Shown here piece after piece: positions 31,716 through 44,103 of a stretch of DNA of 64,000 nucleotides. Source of the DNA: Diphasiastrum complanatum (taxonomy: Eukaryota; Streptophyta; Lycopodiopsida; Lycopodiales; Lycopodiaceae). The stretch's first letter is position 1; each line of letters begins with the position of its first letter. The stretch spans positions 1,185,001-1,249,000 of the forward strand of contig CM055096.1 of the NCBI GenBank assembly GCA_029204225.1. Direction: 5' to 3'. The position numbers and the translations under genes are program-made. Below the pieces are notes generated by a model that saw only the letters and a program-made list of their open reading frames with translations, was not told the DNA's origin and ran no database searches.

Positions 31716-31925
31716 GTGAAAGAGCTCACTGCTGTGCTTGCAGAGTTTTAGTTATTGATTGTATGTAATGAACTTCAGCCTTACTTGTTGGGAAATGCTA
31801 TTGTTGCATTCTTTATGGTCTTCCATGCTTCATCGATATCTAAATTTGTGAAATGTGTTCATAACTGATCAGAACTCCAAAGAAAAGACATATGGCTAGC
31901 AAAGTATGACAAAAGTATAAATTAC

Positions 31926-32034
31926 CTGTTCCAATCAGCTCAAACATTAGAGTTGGCTCCTCTGGGTAATGTCTTCCATTTGCAAGGTTGATAGCCCTCA
32001 TTTGTACTTCATCCAATAGTTCCACTCTTGAAAC
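31926..32034 (-). CDS. DLD: D-lactate dehydrogenase (cytochrome), exon E6
   Basis: 109 nt: acceptor AACCGCAG before 32034, donor GTAATT after 31926. Encodes VSRVELLDEVQMRAINLANG and EEPTLMFELIGT, plus the first base of the next codon (phase 1 exit). VSRVELLDEVQ and PTLMFE are hallmark stretches of plant D-lactate dehydrogenase in the substrate-side FAD-linked oxidase domain. It enters in phase 0 from exon E5. Confidence 0.95.
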
Positions 32035-32641
32035 CTGCGGTTAGATAGCTATATTGTTAGACAAACAGCATTTGCACTTTACAATGATGAGACAATTCAT
32101 GTTTGCTCAGAAAAAACAAGATAAAACTCCAGAAAAGTCAAATTAGGTTAACTCAAGAAGTGCGCTGATCGTTGGTTATTCTTTGTATTTTGACATATGA
32201 TATACTATCCCAGGAACTTTTCACTATGAATTCAAAAATGCTTTGTATCAGAAACATAACAATCATCAGTAAGTAGCTCAGTTTCATATAGTAGTGATAG
32301 TAGCAACCAATCTAATTTGGTTGAGGAACGAAACTCATTTGAGACCTATCACATTTCAAACACATTCGAAACCCCTGCTTTAGCATTTGTTGTTTCTGGA
32401 AAAAGATACCATTTTCACCTTTGTTTATAAAAGTATCATAAGGTTGCCCGCTCCTATGCTCCTAAATGTGCTTTTTTTAATAATTATTTAAGAGGTAATA
32501 AGCTGTTTTTCTTACAAAAATGCATGTTTTTTTTTGGATTGCAAGCCCTAAAATAAAAAAAAAAGTTTCAAACATTTGGCTGAACTTTCCACATGTTTGA
32601 AACGTATGGTTGCTACCATCAACATGTCATGAATAAGGCAC
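32035..32641 (-). other. DLD intron E5-E6 (607 bp)
   Basis: Donor GTGCCT, acceptor CCGCAG (minus strand). AT-rich with A/T homopolymers near 32470-32560. No element recognised. Confidence 0.85.
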
Positions 32642-32716
32642 CTGAATTCCTGCATGCATTGTAGCAATCGCAACATCAGCTGCATCTTTGATTGAAGAAA
32701 AGTTGCACATTGCCAC
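32642..32716 (-). CDS. DLD: D-lactate dehydrogenase (cytochrome), exon E5
   Basis: 75 nt, exactly 25 codons, phase 0 at both ends: VAMCNFSSIKDAADVAIATM then HAGIQ. Acceptor CCAG before 32716, donor GTGCC after 32642. DAADVAIATM is strongly conserved in the plant enzyme. An intron of only 146 bp (32717-32862) separates it from exon E4. Confidence 0.95.
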
Positions 32717-32862
32717 CTGGATTAATGATGACACAAGAGAAAGTTAATTAATGACTTAAAATTCCAAAAACACTGTTAAATAACAAGGTAGGTTTTAAAG
32801 ATCATAAAGTGTGACAAGCACGCCAAATACGCAAATTTGCAAAGCTAGTTTTTGATTCATAC

Positions 32863-32959
32863 AACAGAGGCTTCTGGGATCTTCTGCAATCGTAAAGTGA
32901 TTTCTGTGATGACACCCAAGGTCCCCTCACTTCCAATCATTAACCGGGTAAGGTCATAT
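32863..32959 (-). CDS. DLD: D-lactate dehydrogenase (cytochrome), exon E4
   Basis: 97 nt. With the two bases carried from exon E3 it encodes [20 protein letters not shown] then [13 protein letters not shown]. The GSEGTLGV loop is a signature of the FAD-binding (PCMH) domain, contacting the flavin cofactor. Acceptor GGGCAG before 32959, donor GTATGA after 32863. Entry phase 2, exit phase 0. Confidence 0.96.
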
Positions 32960-33864
32960 CTGCCCATAAGCATACAAGCTTCAGTCATAAAAATAGCCAT
33001 CCATTGAAAGTTTTATTTGAATAGTAATTGATTCTAGGAAACATTATCCATTTAAATATCTGCGTAAATGTTGTTTCATTGCCCTTCCACCTTATTGATG
33101 TAATAAAATGACTATGTACATAGTACATACTAATGTCCATGTCATTGCGTTACTGAGATTAGAGAAGCATATTAATTTAACATGCATTTTTTTTATCTAA
33201 ACGTCTTGAAATTGAATGTATCATAAAGTGATTTTTGCAACAGACGTAGATGTGATTGCCTGTAGTACATAAGACGGCCATGACTACAAACACCTCTTTC
33301 CTTGACAAGTATAAGAAAACAAATCTCTGACGCACTTCAGGTACAATTCCTAACATGCAGTATGAGCTCTTTGCAACACTCCCGTAAGACATCCACATGT
33401 GACTGAATTTGGTTTGTAGAAGAGTAAGCCTTCATAAGGTATGCTGAATATGTACAGTTTCACATGGAGAAGGGAATATGAGCATAATTGTTTTTCTTTT
33501 ATGTCCGCACTAGTGTGACTGAACCCTGAGTTCCTCACAAACATGCTACTTACTGAAGGAAAAAATGAGTATGACTATATGATACGCTTGCATTAAAATC
33601 TGCTAAGCAACCCCATAGGAGGTCAATCGGACATTACCATACATCTGACAATAGATAGTAAACAATATCATGTGATTTTGACTTTCTTTTAAGGGCTAAC
33701 GGCAGCAATAACTTAAGCCACAGAATAGGTAATGTCCTGATGACGCAGACGTAAGAGTACACAAATTATATTTTGACATGGATCCTGGGTACAACATGGA
33801 AACCAGCTCAATTCCAGTAAATGTCCACTAAACATGGAAACACAAAATGGGTTGATAAACTTAC
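32960..33864 (-). other. DLD intron E3-E4 (905 bp)
   Basis: Donor GTAAGT, acceptor GGGCAG (minus strand). No coding or repeat structure recognised; short ORFs here look random. Confidence 0.85.
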
Positions 33865-33926
33865 CCAGCAGCACTTTTACGGGCACGAGATGCTGTCTTC
33901 ACTATGTCACCATTAGCCAGGACAAC
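33865..33926 (-). CDS. DLD: D-lactate dehydrogenase (cytochrome), exon E3
   Basis: 62 nt: VVLANGDIVKTASRARKSAA plus GG of the next glycine (phase 2 exit). The donor GTAAGT after 33865 is a consensus plant donor; the acceptor is GGGTCAG before 33926. The GD.VKTASRARKSAAGYDL stretch is near-invariant in plant DLD. Confidence 0.95.
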
Positions 33927-35010
33927 CTGACCCAAACCCAGCAAAGTTAAAACTCCAGCATACCTTACCAGTGAAACAGTGATTGGCAAACCGTCAGCCA
34001 CAGATGAGCCATGATCTCAGCACAATGAAACATGCATTCATAATTTTTTCTAGCATTTTTTAATGTCCTGACAAGAGCTGATGGGCACCAATGTCCTAAA
34101 ACCTGTTAGGGCTATAGTTTCTTACAAGTATATGTGAGCTGAAGGAGAAAAAATCAAGATAGCCAAAGCAATTTCAATGCTCCAACCCAAGACTTAAAAT
34201 GGTAAATTTTGTATTTACTACTGTGGCTGTACTGTGAAAATCTACATCACAAGTGTCAGAAGTAGATCTATGCTGAATGTGCAAAGGTAAATTCTTAATG
34301 ACATTGCATGCTTATAGAATCAAAATGCTGGTTCGACACTTTGCATTAAATGAAGTGCACATGAGAGCTATGCTGAAAAAAGAATCCAAAACATGACACA
34401 CATTATACGAGTATAACAAAAATAGCTTGTAATCTTGAATTGTAAGGAGTTCACTAGAAAGATTTTAGAACATTCAACATACATTCACTGAATTCGTTAA
34501 CTGTTATACTTGGAACACAATGAAAACTTCCCCATGTTTTACTGGATGAACACATTCACATTACCATCAAACACATAAAATAGCAACAACAATCAACTGA
34601 ATCCGAAATCAAACTACAAAGAAACATCTGTCAATTAACAATATGCTACCTTGTAGGCAGTATCACACTCCTATAAAGTAACTCTAATAGCAATGCTCTC
34701 CTAAGAAACAAGCACTTACATAATCCTTACAGCCAAAACAGTCCTGAAACTATCAGTGTAAATCGAGTAAGCCTTGCAGAAGCTACCCACATTAAATGGT
34801 GATAGGGCACTAGTTATGACTGGACTTTTGAAGAAATACCCACTATAAAGTGAAAGGACATAGAAGGATCACAAAAGCAATTCACGTTAAGGCGTTAAAG
34901 GGTGTAGAAGGATCAACGCAGCTTTGAAAAGGAAAGAAAGCAAAAAAGGCTTACCACAGTAAATTCTTGGCTGGTTGAACCCTGATCACTCAGTTACCAT
35001 TATGTCTGCT

Positions 35011-35143
35011 ATTTGCACCTTGGGCTTCTGCTAGAGGAAGTAGCAGAGGCACACAGCTGACCTGCATTCACCGTTATGTCTGCTATTGGCAGGTCAGTTG
35101 TGTGCCTTTGCTGCTTCCCCTAGCACAGGCCCAAGGTGCAAAT
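35011..35143. repeat. 133-bp fold-back (55-bp inverted repeat)
   Basis: Left arm 35011-35065 and right arm 35089-35143 pair with about seven mismatches around a 23-bp loop; the arms start ATTTGCACCTTGGGCTTCTG and end CCCAAGGTGCAAAT. The loop and left flank share GTTATGTCTGCTATT (direct repeat near 34998 and 35072). It could be a small MITE, an inverted duplication or a hairpin RNA source. Confidence 0.75.
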
Positions 35144-36409
35144 ACTGTGTACATTTTGATAGGTATACTTACAGTAAACTTTCAACTATGACTAGACATC
35201 AGGTCAATTTTATGTGTTTGTGTTAGTGTATTCTGCAACTCCACACTAATGCAAGAATAGGGAGCACGCTTCTGTATTGTGGTAGCTCTTCATTGATAGG
35301 TATTCTGTGACAGGTGTATGCACTACATTTGGTCCTGGTCTCCACAAGCTTCCAAGCCGTATGAGAAGGTCACATAAGTAACAAATGATTGGAGTCAGAT
35401 CTGAAAGATTTTTGAAAAGGCAATAATTGAAAATCGTGTAGTTAAGAGATGGGTCCAAATCACAATCTATAGAGGACCCGATTGACAAATAACCATCATG
35501 TACTTAGCTCTCCTCTTCAAGCAAACAACATGTTCCCAATTTGCATTACAATCCGGTATTCTGGTGTGCTACCTCATCCCGACTTGAAAGTTTGCTAGTC
35601 CATCAGCAAGTGGCCTGGAATCTACCAGAATACAATAGCATGTCAATTATAGCACATGATAAGAGCTCACGTTATTGCACACACTAGCATGCCAAAGAAT
35701 CAAGGATCTCAGACTAAAAGCCACAAATACTTAGCCCAAATTTCAATTCTCTCAACCGACACACAAAAGAAGCAGGCTTCTAGAAGAATTTTGTCTAGCC
35801 CACAAGGGCTTTCTATCCTTAGTCTGCATCATTCTCATGAAACGTGTGATGGTCTAATCTGTACAATCTTAAGGAAGAGATCAGTTTGGGTGAGCATCAA
35901 TGCTCATATACTCCAAATTACCTATATGACCTGCAGGAAGAGAGAAGTTTGGTCGAGTATCAATGTTGGTATTTTCCAAAATAGGGATAAAATGCATCCT
36001 GCAGTAAATCAGGATGGCAAGAGGCAATATTATATCATAGAAGGCCTTGTAGTTGTGCAGATAAAAGAATCACTCAATATAGTCCTTGCACTCTACCCGT
36101 CCCCTTCAATCTTTGCAACATGTTCCTGTTCTGGTTAACCACCATTGATAAATCCTGTTGGTCCTTAATTCCTGCTTAAAAGTACATCAGCCATTAAACC
36201 CATGCTTGTCTTTGTCCTGCACATATTGCAGATACGTCTTCCACCAAGTCTCGCCTTCTAATCCACAAGTAGAACCAATAACTGAATCTTCTGTACATTC
36301 TTCCTTTGATAATTTTTTTAGTGTGCTTCTGTTTCACAAGTTTTGCAACTCACTCCTATCAAAGATTCAAGTATAAATTGAATTTTGAAATAGGCAAAGT
36401 TGCACGTTT

Positions 36410-36445
36410 CGTTCCAGAACGCGATCTGGAATGCGTTCTGGAACG
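36410..36445. repeat. Perfect 13-bp inverted repeat
   Basis: CGTTCCAGAACGC (36410-36422) and GCGTTCTGGAACG (36433-36445) around a 10-bp spacer, followed by GATCCAGAATGCGATCCAGAA, a degenerate continuation of the same words. GC-rich compared with its surroundings. Confidence 0.7.
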
Positions 36446-38308
36446 TGATCCAGAATGCGATCCAGAAAATCCCATTAGGGAGTTCCCGGATCGCAAATTT
36501 TCTTGTTTCAAAAGCTGCCAATATGGGTATCATGTGAAAGGATTTCAAAAGAGCAGTTATGTTGCTTGGTTTCAGATGGTTAACCCCCAATATCTGCTAT
36601 TAACTTCAATCAGAACTGAAGCAAATCGTTTTTGCAGATACATTCATTGGCTATTCATTTCAATTCTATCTGCTTCAGTAATTCTGCTATTCCTTTGGAT
36701 TGCAACCAGCGGCGGATCCTGGCCCCCAATGAGAAAAAAATTTGCAAATCTTTTTGCGATCTGGGACAGCGTTTCTGGTCCGAATCGCTGGCGATCCGGA
36801 TCATTTTTGCATCAGGATCCGCTGCAACTCAGAGTACAGGATAAAGAGAATCCCCTAAATCAAAATCTAGATGTAATGAAAATAACATGTTGGCTGTTGG
36901 GGTACAAAGTTCAAGATCTAAATTTCTTAGAACCAGAATGCTGCATTTGGAGCACAAGCATGTGTGTAGAAATGATATTTTCCAGTTTATTTTAAACGAA
37001 TTTTCCCTGATCATAATGTTTGTGGACTCCCTTTTGTCACTGAACCAGCTAGGCCTTCATTATCGAGTTCAGAATAATGACTGCCACTGCAATATCCAGC
37101 AAGACTTGAGGCCAAATGAACATAAAGATTTGGCATTTAAAATTGATGGGGGGAAGGAAATGGAGACTGAGAGCATGAAAGATTACAAATCATGCACACA
37201 AATTATATAGCTTAGTTGTTAGGTACACCATAGTTTTCAAGCCTACTGATGTGCATTACAACCATGCACATAACCTTTTAAAATTACGTAAGATATGGTT
37301 ACTCCTTTACACAAATTACACATCAAGAATTTGTAGTTGAAACAGATCCTCATATTTCCCTTAATTGATGGCTTTTGGAACCCTGATATGCATAATATGA
37401 ATGTGGTAAAATTACCTGATTGACAAAAGATCTGTTTGCACCATCTATTTACAATAACATATGTATAGCATATCGGGATTACAAAAACCTACTTCGAGAT
37501 GTATCTGTGAGTTCTCAATGCAGTTTACTTGATGCAGCATAAACTTTGCATGGCTTACTAACACAAATTACATAATTTGGAATTTGTAAGTGACACACAA
37601 ATATGACATTTTCAGAAATGTTTATATACATTCTAAAAACCTAATTACATGCTTTAGAAACTATAATGCTAAAAAAAACCTTATGTTCAAAACAGATTCT
37701 AATCTGGGGTCTAGTCTTCCAGACCTCAAACATTGCAAATGCCATTCAAAATATGCATGTATTGAGCCATCAACGCATTATGCGCATAAACAAAATGCTA
37801 CAACATCCCACATGAACGTCATCAATGGCGAAGAGTATGTGTAGGTCACATCTATAAGCCATGTCTACATCACTTTTCCGTATAATAGTAGAGAGATTAG
37901 ATTTTCATGCATTATTATTAGCATCAATTATTTCTCTAGAGGTGAAGAGCGAACTTGGAAATGATAAAATCACAACAATAACGACCAAAGCTAATGAAAT
38001 GTCTTCCTATTCCATTATTCAACTGGAACATTGACAAAAAGACAAGTAATCAGCTCAACTTGCTCAAAACAATCAAACAATAAAGAAGGTGGTTGTTGAG
38101 TGATATGCACTCCTTTATAAAATCAGACCACACAAAAGATGCATTTAATTCAAAACATAAAAAAGGTTGGGGGTGACTTTGAGTAGAAGCTTGTATAGTT
38201 CCACATTTTCTAGCCGTGACCACCTCAAATCATTGAATGTACATACATATGCAACCTTTCAACATGAAAGTTCTTTCAGATCCAATCTTTCAAAAAGCTT
38301 GAGTATAC

Positions 38309-38345
38309 CTTCATTGAGATAACATTGTCGCGCATGGTACCATAC
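38309..38345 (-). CDS. DLD: D-lactate dehydrogenase (cytochrome), exon E2 (37-nt micro-exon)
   Basis: The G at its start completes the arginine codon CG|G begun in exon E1, then YGTMRDNVISMK. Acceptor ATGTGTAG before 38345, donor GTATAC after 38309. YGTMRDNV is the conserved link between the SLAVR and VVL.NGD segments of the plant enzyme. The tiny exon lies between introns of 12.2 and 4.4 kb yet keeps its frame and both splice sites. Confidence 0.93.
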
Positions 38346-39339
38346 CTACACATTGAGTAGGTTCATAAAGAGGAATTCAAGAAAGTACTATTTTTTTGCA
38401 ACAAATAGATAAAGTTGTATCTTAGTTCAGACATCGGAAATTTGTGCAAGAAACCAAACGAGATAAAAAATGATCCTAAAGGTTTTCCAATGAACCTCAA
38501 TGTGATCTATACATTAGCATAAACACAATAGTTACATCATAAAACATAAACGCTTCGTAACTTGCACATGTCCTCATTAACACAAGTGCAAGCTACACTT
38601 GTAAATCCCAATCAAACCAGCAAGGAACACAAAAATTGGTAGGGATGTAAATGGTCCCATCTTTCAAGATTATTTTTCATATTGTAAGTTACAAAATGAT
38701 CATTATGAACACATCCATGCACGGCTATCAATGGAATAGTAAACAAATAGCTCTAAAAGAACTCTAATCATCAGTTATGTTGTTTATAGTCTTCAAGAGC
38801 CACTTAAGGTTGGGTACTCTCCCAAATGGAGTGGGACCCAAGCACTCGTTAAAAACGTAGGATCTCGGTAACTAATACCTAAGTATCTCAAAAACACGCC
38901 CAAGTGACATAATAAATGGAACTAATGTAATCAGCTAGTACATATGGCAGTCTAAAATAACGAGGCCTGAAGTACACTAGTGTAGTAATAACTGCCTAAT
39001 TGCATGTTGGTAACTATCCCCTGTAAGAACATTTTCCTCCACAATTAACAAGAAGAACGTGTCACTAAATATGCCTCAAAATGCATAGGCAAAAAGTATT
39101 TTGGTTTTTGTTGGTGGTCCCTCTTCAATCACACAATCATTATGTTATTTATCATTTATCACAATGCAAAGCACCCATTCATTGAGATATGTCATATGAC
39201 AAGGAGTCGACCATTGGCCAAGTACATAAGTTTGATAGATAGACAATGGACTAATAGAGTCATGTGACATGAAAATTATAAATCCCCTACCAAGGATGCA
39301 CTAGCCAAGCAAGCCGCAACAAAGCAACACAAGGGAATC

Positions 39340-40030
39340 GGATGGTGGACAAACCAACCCAACCAAATCTAGATCATAAGGATCTAGCCCCCAGGCTATG
39401 GATCAATCTCTCACAAGGAATAGAGGAGTCATACCAGCAGCATGTAGCTACTAGCACCACAATCAAGCATACACTAGCAATGGGTATACTTATACCGTCC
39501 AAGGCCCATGCACCACTAGTAGTGCTGTGACACCTCACTGGACACCTCTGTAGCTTATCTGGGCCACATCATCCAATTCCCCTATTACTCAATGATAGAC
39601 TCATAAAAATCCACCATCATCAGTTTAGGCCTCCAACCATTAATTATGACCATATGCACATGAGGGCCCCAAACCCCTCATAATCATAATTAACTTACGG
39701 GTCAAGGTAGGCTTACTAACTTCTAGCGGGATAATCAATCCGAGATCAGACGTGGGCATGACATTATTCCCCCCTTATTCAAGTTCTGACCTCAGAACTT
39801 AAAGCTAGGGAATCTCCTTTTCGGGCTTCCTTCCTGTTCCCAAGAATCATCATCGTCTGTGCGACCCTTCTAGATGCTCGGTAACTATACGATTTCTCAA
39901 TCGTTTAATTCTTGTGTCCAAGATCTTTTCAGGTTCAAGTCGAGTCACACCCGATGATTCATCCAACAGGTTCAATTGGTCTCCAGAACCAAGATGTTCC
40001 CCTTCATGCAAACTCTTCTTGAGTCGAATA
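39340..40030 (-). mobile_element. 3' end of a family-C gypsy: chromodomain remnant, polypurine tract, LTR
   Basis: Minus strand: RLEPEKILDTRIKRLRNRIV (~39960-39890), a chromodomain entry motif, then AAGGGGGGAATAA (polypurine tract, ~39764) and an LTR beginning TGTCATGCCCACGTC and running to about 39340. The LTR shares the AACCAACCCAACCAAATCTAG region and several others with 51343-51840 and 30790-31175. Confidence 0.65.
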
Positions 40031-40649
40031 TTTTGATATTATAGGAATCTTCTAAGGATTGAAGTATATCTAATTAGAAGATGTAAGGGAAGAGAAATTA
40101 GAAAACACTCTTGTAGTAGGAAAGTTGTTGATTACAAGTCCGATTGATTTGTATCAGAACTAGAGAATTCTATTGCAAGAAAGTGGGTTGTTGAGACTAG
40201 TTCCTTGCGGGTTGTGATCAGCTTGATCCTAGTGTGAACTAAGATCCGTGAGTTGATGCAAGGAATGAAATTCACTCTAACAATATATTCTTTTGAGATA
40301 ATCTCCGATTGAGATTTTTTTGGTTATAAAATAGCACTCTTTGTGAAATATTATCTCTTCTGAGTTACAGGATTCTCAATTAAAAAAGTGTTGTCTACAG
40401 ATTGAGTGAAGTCTGTAGAGATATGCTATGCAGTGAATCATTGTGTAAGATCATAATTTCTGTGCGCAAGTTCTTAATCATGTGGATCTACAATGAGTTC
40501 CTTGGACTGAGTTTATATGCATGCATAAGCTAGTCGTTAAAACATAGGCATATTGATGAGAATTGTATAGAGACAATTTCTCGCTAGGCAATAGTGATTT
40601 CTCGTTGAGAATTGCTCATTGACCTAGATGGGATTAGAATCAGATTGAA

Positions 40650-41427
40650 TGTGGTGTTTCCAGCCCACACCAAGACATTCACCACACTTTTTATCTTCTC
40701 CCTTGGCCAATAAAACTATATACCTATGCTGACTAGGTATTTTTGGTATGCTGAGCTCCTTGGCCAAGGCGTACTTGATGAAATTGTGAGTTGCCCCATC
40801 ATCCACCATTACTCTAACTATTTTTATCACCAATTGTCTCGTACATGCGTACTAAGTCGTGAGGCGCAAGACTAGTGGGTCCCCCAAGCATAGTAGAGGT
40901 CAAGTGGAAATTGTGTTCATGGTCTTCATGAAATGCTTCTATTTCAATAGGTATTGAATCAGAAGGGAAGCTAATGGTCTGGACTAGGCGAACTTGTTTG
41001 TTTTCTTTCTTTTTATTGAATGGCCCCTTGGGACATTGTCTAATTGTATGGCCCTTGCCCATACAGACAAAGCATAAACGATCCTGCTTAGCTTTTTGTA
41101 ATCTTCATGCTTTAATGGCTATATGACTGTTGGGCATTTCACTCTTACTTGAATTTTTGTGTTTACAAGTTCTCTTTTCAAATGGAAAGCTCTTGTGAGA
41201 AGTCTGCTCAGAAATGGCTCTTTGGTTTTTTGCCTGCCCACTAAATCATCATAGATTTGAACAAACTTAATAGCCTGCTCAATAGTAGGGGAGATTCTCT
41301 AAACCTCAACCTTATACTCTTCTTTTAGCCCACGGTCAAATCCCCTTATTTTATGATAATCATATATGTTTTTCAGATTTAGGATAGCTTCTCTATACTG
41401 AGAAACATAGCACAATAGAACTGTATA
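40650..41427 (-). pseudogene. Decayed gypsy gag-protease segment (inverted)
   Basis: Minus-strand remains of the same family as 3454-6318: zinc knuckle [19 protein letters not shown] (~41070-41020), EAFHEDHEHNFHLTSTMLGG, protease [16 protein letters not shown] (~40800) and [18 protein letters not shown]. The rest of the element reads on the plus strand from 41428, so this block is inverted. Confidence 0.8.
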
Positions 41428-43900
41428 TCATGCCAATTACATTAGCACCTGGTCAACACCCATTGTTAAACCCCCATATCGGGTTAGCTGATCTAAAGAT
41501 GAGGAATTAACTAACAGACAATCGAATATCTTAGAAAAGGTCAAATTCAGCCCCCTTGGGCAGCTCAAGTACTGCTAGTTAAAAAGAAAGAGAGGTCTAT
41601 GTGATTCCATGTAGATTACAGAGCCCTAAATAAGGTCACTCTCAAGAATGAGTACCCTATGCCTCATGTAGATGAGTTGTTTGATCAACTCGGGGCTAAA
41701 CACCTCAATAAAATAGATTAAAGATCAAGATATCATCAAGTCCACATAAAAAGTAGAAGATGTCACAAAAACATCACTTAGAATTCGTTGTCATCATTAT
41801 GAGTTTAAAGTATTGTTGTTTGGACTCACTAATGCCCTAGCCACATTTATGACCTTGATGAACAATTTCCTTCGGCCATACTTAGGTAACTTTGCTATAC
41901 TTTTTTTAGACAATATACTCGTCTATAGTGAAATTAGAAAAAAAGCATTTGGCTCACCTCAGAAAGGTGTTTCATTTACTTAGTAAAGATAAGTTAAATG
42001 CCAAAAAACCTAAGTGTGAGTTCTTCATTGAGGAAATAGCTTACTTGGGCCATACTATCTCCAAAGGTGGGATTATAATGGACCCGAATAAGGTTAAGGC
42101 TATACTTAACTGACCTAGACCAAACAATGTATGATCTTCAGGTTTTTCTTAGCTTGTCAAGATACTATAGATAATTTGTCAAGGGCTATGCTCAGATAGC
42201 AATTCCTATGACAAATCTTCTTAAGGAGAAAGGAAAGGAATTCATTTGGAAGTCCAAATAACAAGAGAGTTTTGATCCTCTCAAAAAGCTATAGCACCAA
42301 TACTGAAAGTCTCCAATCCAAATCAATCATTTGTGATGGTAGTGACTTTGTAGTAGGAGCAATGCTGAACTAGAACGGACGACCTATTACATTCGAAAGT
42401 AAAAAACTCGAACCAGCCCAAACTAGGTATAGTGCCTATGAAAAGGAACTCTTTTCCATAACACATGCCCTTAAGACTTGGAGGCACAATTTGTACGGTG
42501 CTAACTTGCAAATCCCGACTTACGATGTGCCTTAGGTTTTTATGTAATCAACTTGAGCTAAGGGGTCGGAAAGCTCGATGGGTTGAGCTAATGCAAGAAT
42601 TTGATATATCTATCATATACAAATGAGGTAAGTTTAATACATTAGCCGATGCAATAGAATGATGATGATAAACGAATTGAGTTTTAGTCAAATTCATAAT
42701 GAATTGCTTGAGTCCTTAAGGGAGAAACGTAAGCATGACGCTTATTTTTCCATAATCTGTAGGGTAGTTCAGAATTTTGAACAAGTTCCTAGGGCTATCA
42801 TCCAAGTACATGATAAATTTCGTTCAGGATGACGAGCCCAAGTATACCACAAAGGTTAAGGGTCAAAGTTCTTAAGGATTCAAATGGAAACAGTATTCCA
42901 TTAAGGATAAGTATCTACTTGTTCCTAACATAGAGGATTATAGGCCCCAAGTTCTATTTAAATGTCATGACAACCCTAGTGTGGGACACCTAGGTGTTCA
43001 ACAGACATACGAACTTTTGAGGAGGCAATTTTTCTAGCCTATCATGAGAAAGAACGTCCATCAACATGTGGTTAGTTGCCAAAAAATTCAATAAAGCAAA
43101 GCATCTAAAGGCCAGCGAGTTGCAGCAACCTTTAGAAATATCAGCTGGTAAGTGGGAGAGTATCTTCATGGATTTTATGAGAGGCCTGCCCAAGACCCAA
43201 AAAGGTCATGACACTATATGGTCCACACTTGACCGTTTGACCAAAAGGGCTCATTTTATCCCAACTAAAACAACCATCATAGCTCCAAAATTAGCAAGGT
43301 CATTCATAGAAGCGCTATTTAAACTTTACAATCTTCCCTCCAATATAGTCAATGACAGAGATAGTAAGTTAATGGTAGACTTTGGAGAGCAGTGTTCCAT
43401 CGCCTCCATACCAAACTTAACATGAGTACAACTAATCATCCTCAGAGAGATGGTCAAGCAAAAAGAGTAAACCAAGTGTTGGAGGATATGCTTAGAGCAT
43501 ACATCAACAAGAAGCAAACCAACTAAGAAGAATATCTTCCTATATTGAAATTTGATTGAACTATGCTAGACATTCAGCTACAAGATACAACCCATTTATG
43601 CTGATGTATGGTTTTCATCGACAATCACCCACAGCTATAGGGTTTCAACAAGAAAAAGTTGAAGTAGCAAAAAAAATTTTAGAAGACCTAAACCAAATGG
43701 TAGAACATGCCAAACAATGTATTAAAGAAGCCCAGGATCAAGCAAAACATTATGCAGATCCGCACAGATGGGATATTCAGTTCTCCCCTGGTGAAAGTCT
43801 TCCTTCGAGTTCCGGTTGACTCTAACACCGTAAAAACAAGTGTACAAGAAGCTCATCTCCAATATGCTCCAATCCATGACATATCTTTGCAACCTCATCT
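41428..43900 (+). pseudogene. Decayed gypsy pol segment (RT, RNase H, integrase)
   Basis: Plus-strand remains of the same family: PHIGLADLK-like start, [60 protein letters not shown], RNase H codons (42340-42660) and integrase (SAGKWESIFMDFMRGLPKTQ; VNDRDSKLM; FMLMYGFHRQSPTAIGFQQE). It stops at about 43900 before the chromodomain. The catalytic FLDD is mutated to FLDN. Many frameshifts: an old copy. Confidence 0.85.
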
Positions 43901-44082
43901 ACATCAGCCTATAGCATCGAGAATATCATGTGGTGCATGACATATATCCTAGTCAACTAATACAATCGCCATGCAAATCATCTACTAGATACATAGCATG
44001 AATAAGATCCTCAAGAAAAGTATACCAGCCAGAAGGGTGATAGCTCATCCATATATTTCCTACCAAGGCTGAGCTTATCCTC

Positions 44083-44103
44083 AAAAAAAAAAAAAAAAAA
44101 AAA
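44083..44103 (+). repeat. A21 homopolymer
   Basis: Twenty-one A; no retroposed gene was recognised next to it. Confidence 0.85.

Larger units (their letters stand above)
414..31925 (-). other. Giant DLD intron (31,512 bp) filled with retroelements
   Basis: Bounded by the donor GTAATT after exon E6 (31925) and the acceptor CAG before exon E7 (414). The exons on both sides join in phase 1 and continue the same conserved protein. The intron holds two head-to-tail LINE arrays in opposite orientations, a complete Gypsy element, a broken Copia, a MITE-like element and LTR fragments. Only about 90 bp at the E7 end (414-503) and about 210 bp at the E6 end look like ordinary intron. Confidence 0.85.
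33927..38308 (-). other. DLD intron E2-E3 (4.4 kb)
   Basis: Donor GTATAC, acceptor GGGTCAG. Mostly unique AT-rich DNA with scattered short random ORFs. Two fold-back structures stand out (35011-35143 and 36410-36445). No transposon protein remains were recognised. Confidence 0.7.

Noticed and set aside
36306-36995. 229-codon ORF in the E2-E3 intron
   Set aside because: No family resemblance, no neighbouring element remains, odd composition; probably chance in intron DNA.
44083-44103. A21 run as tail of a processed pseudogene
   Set aside because: No coding or exon-like sequence adjoins it on either side.
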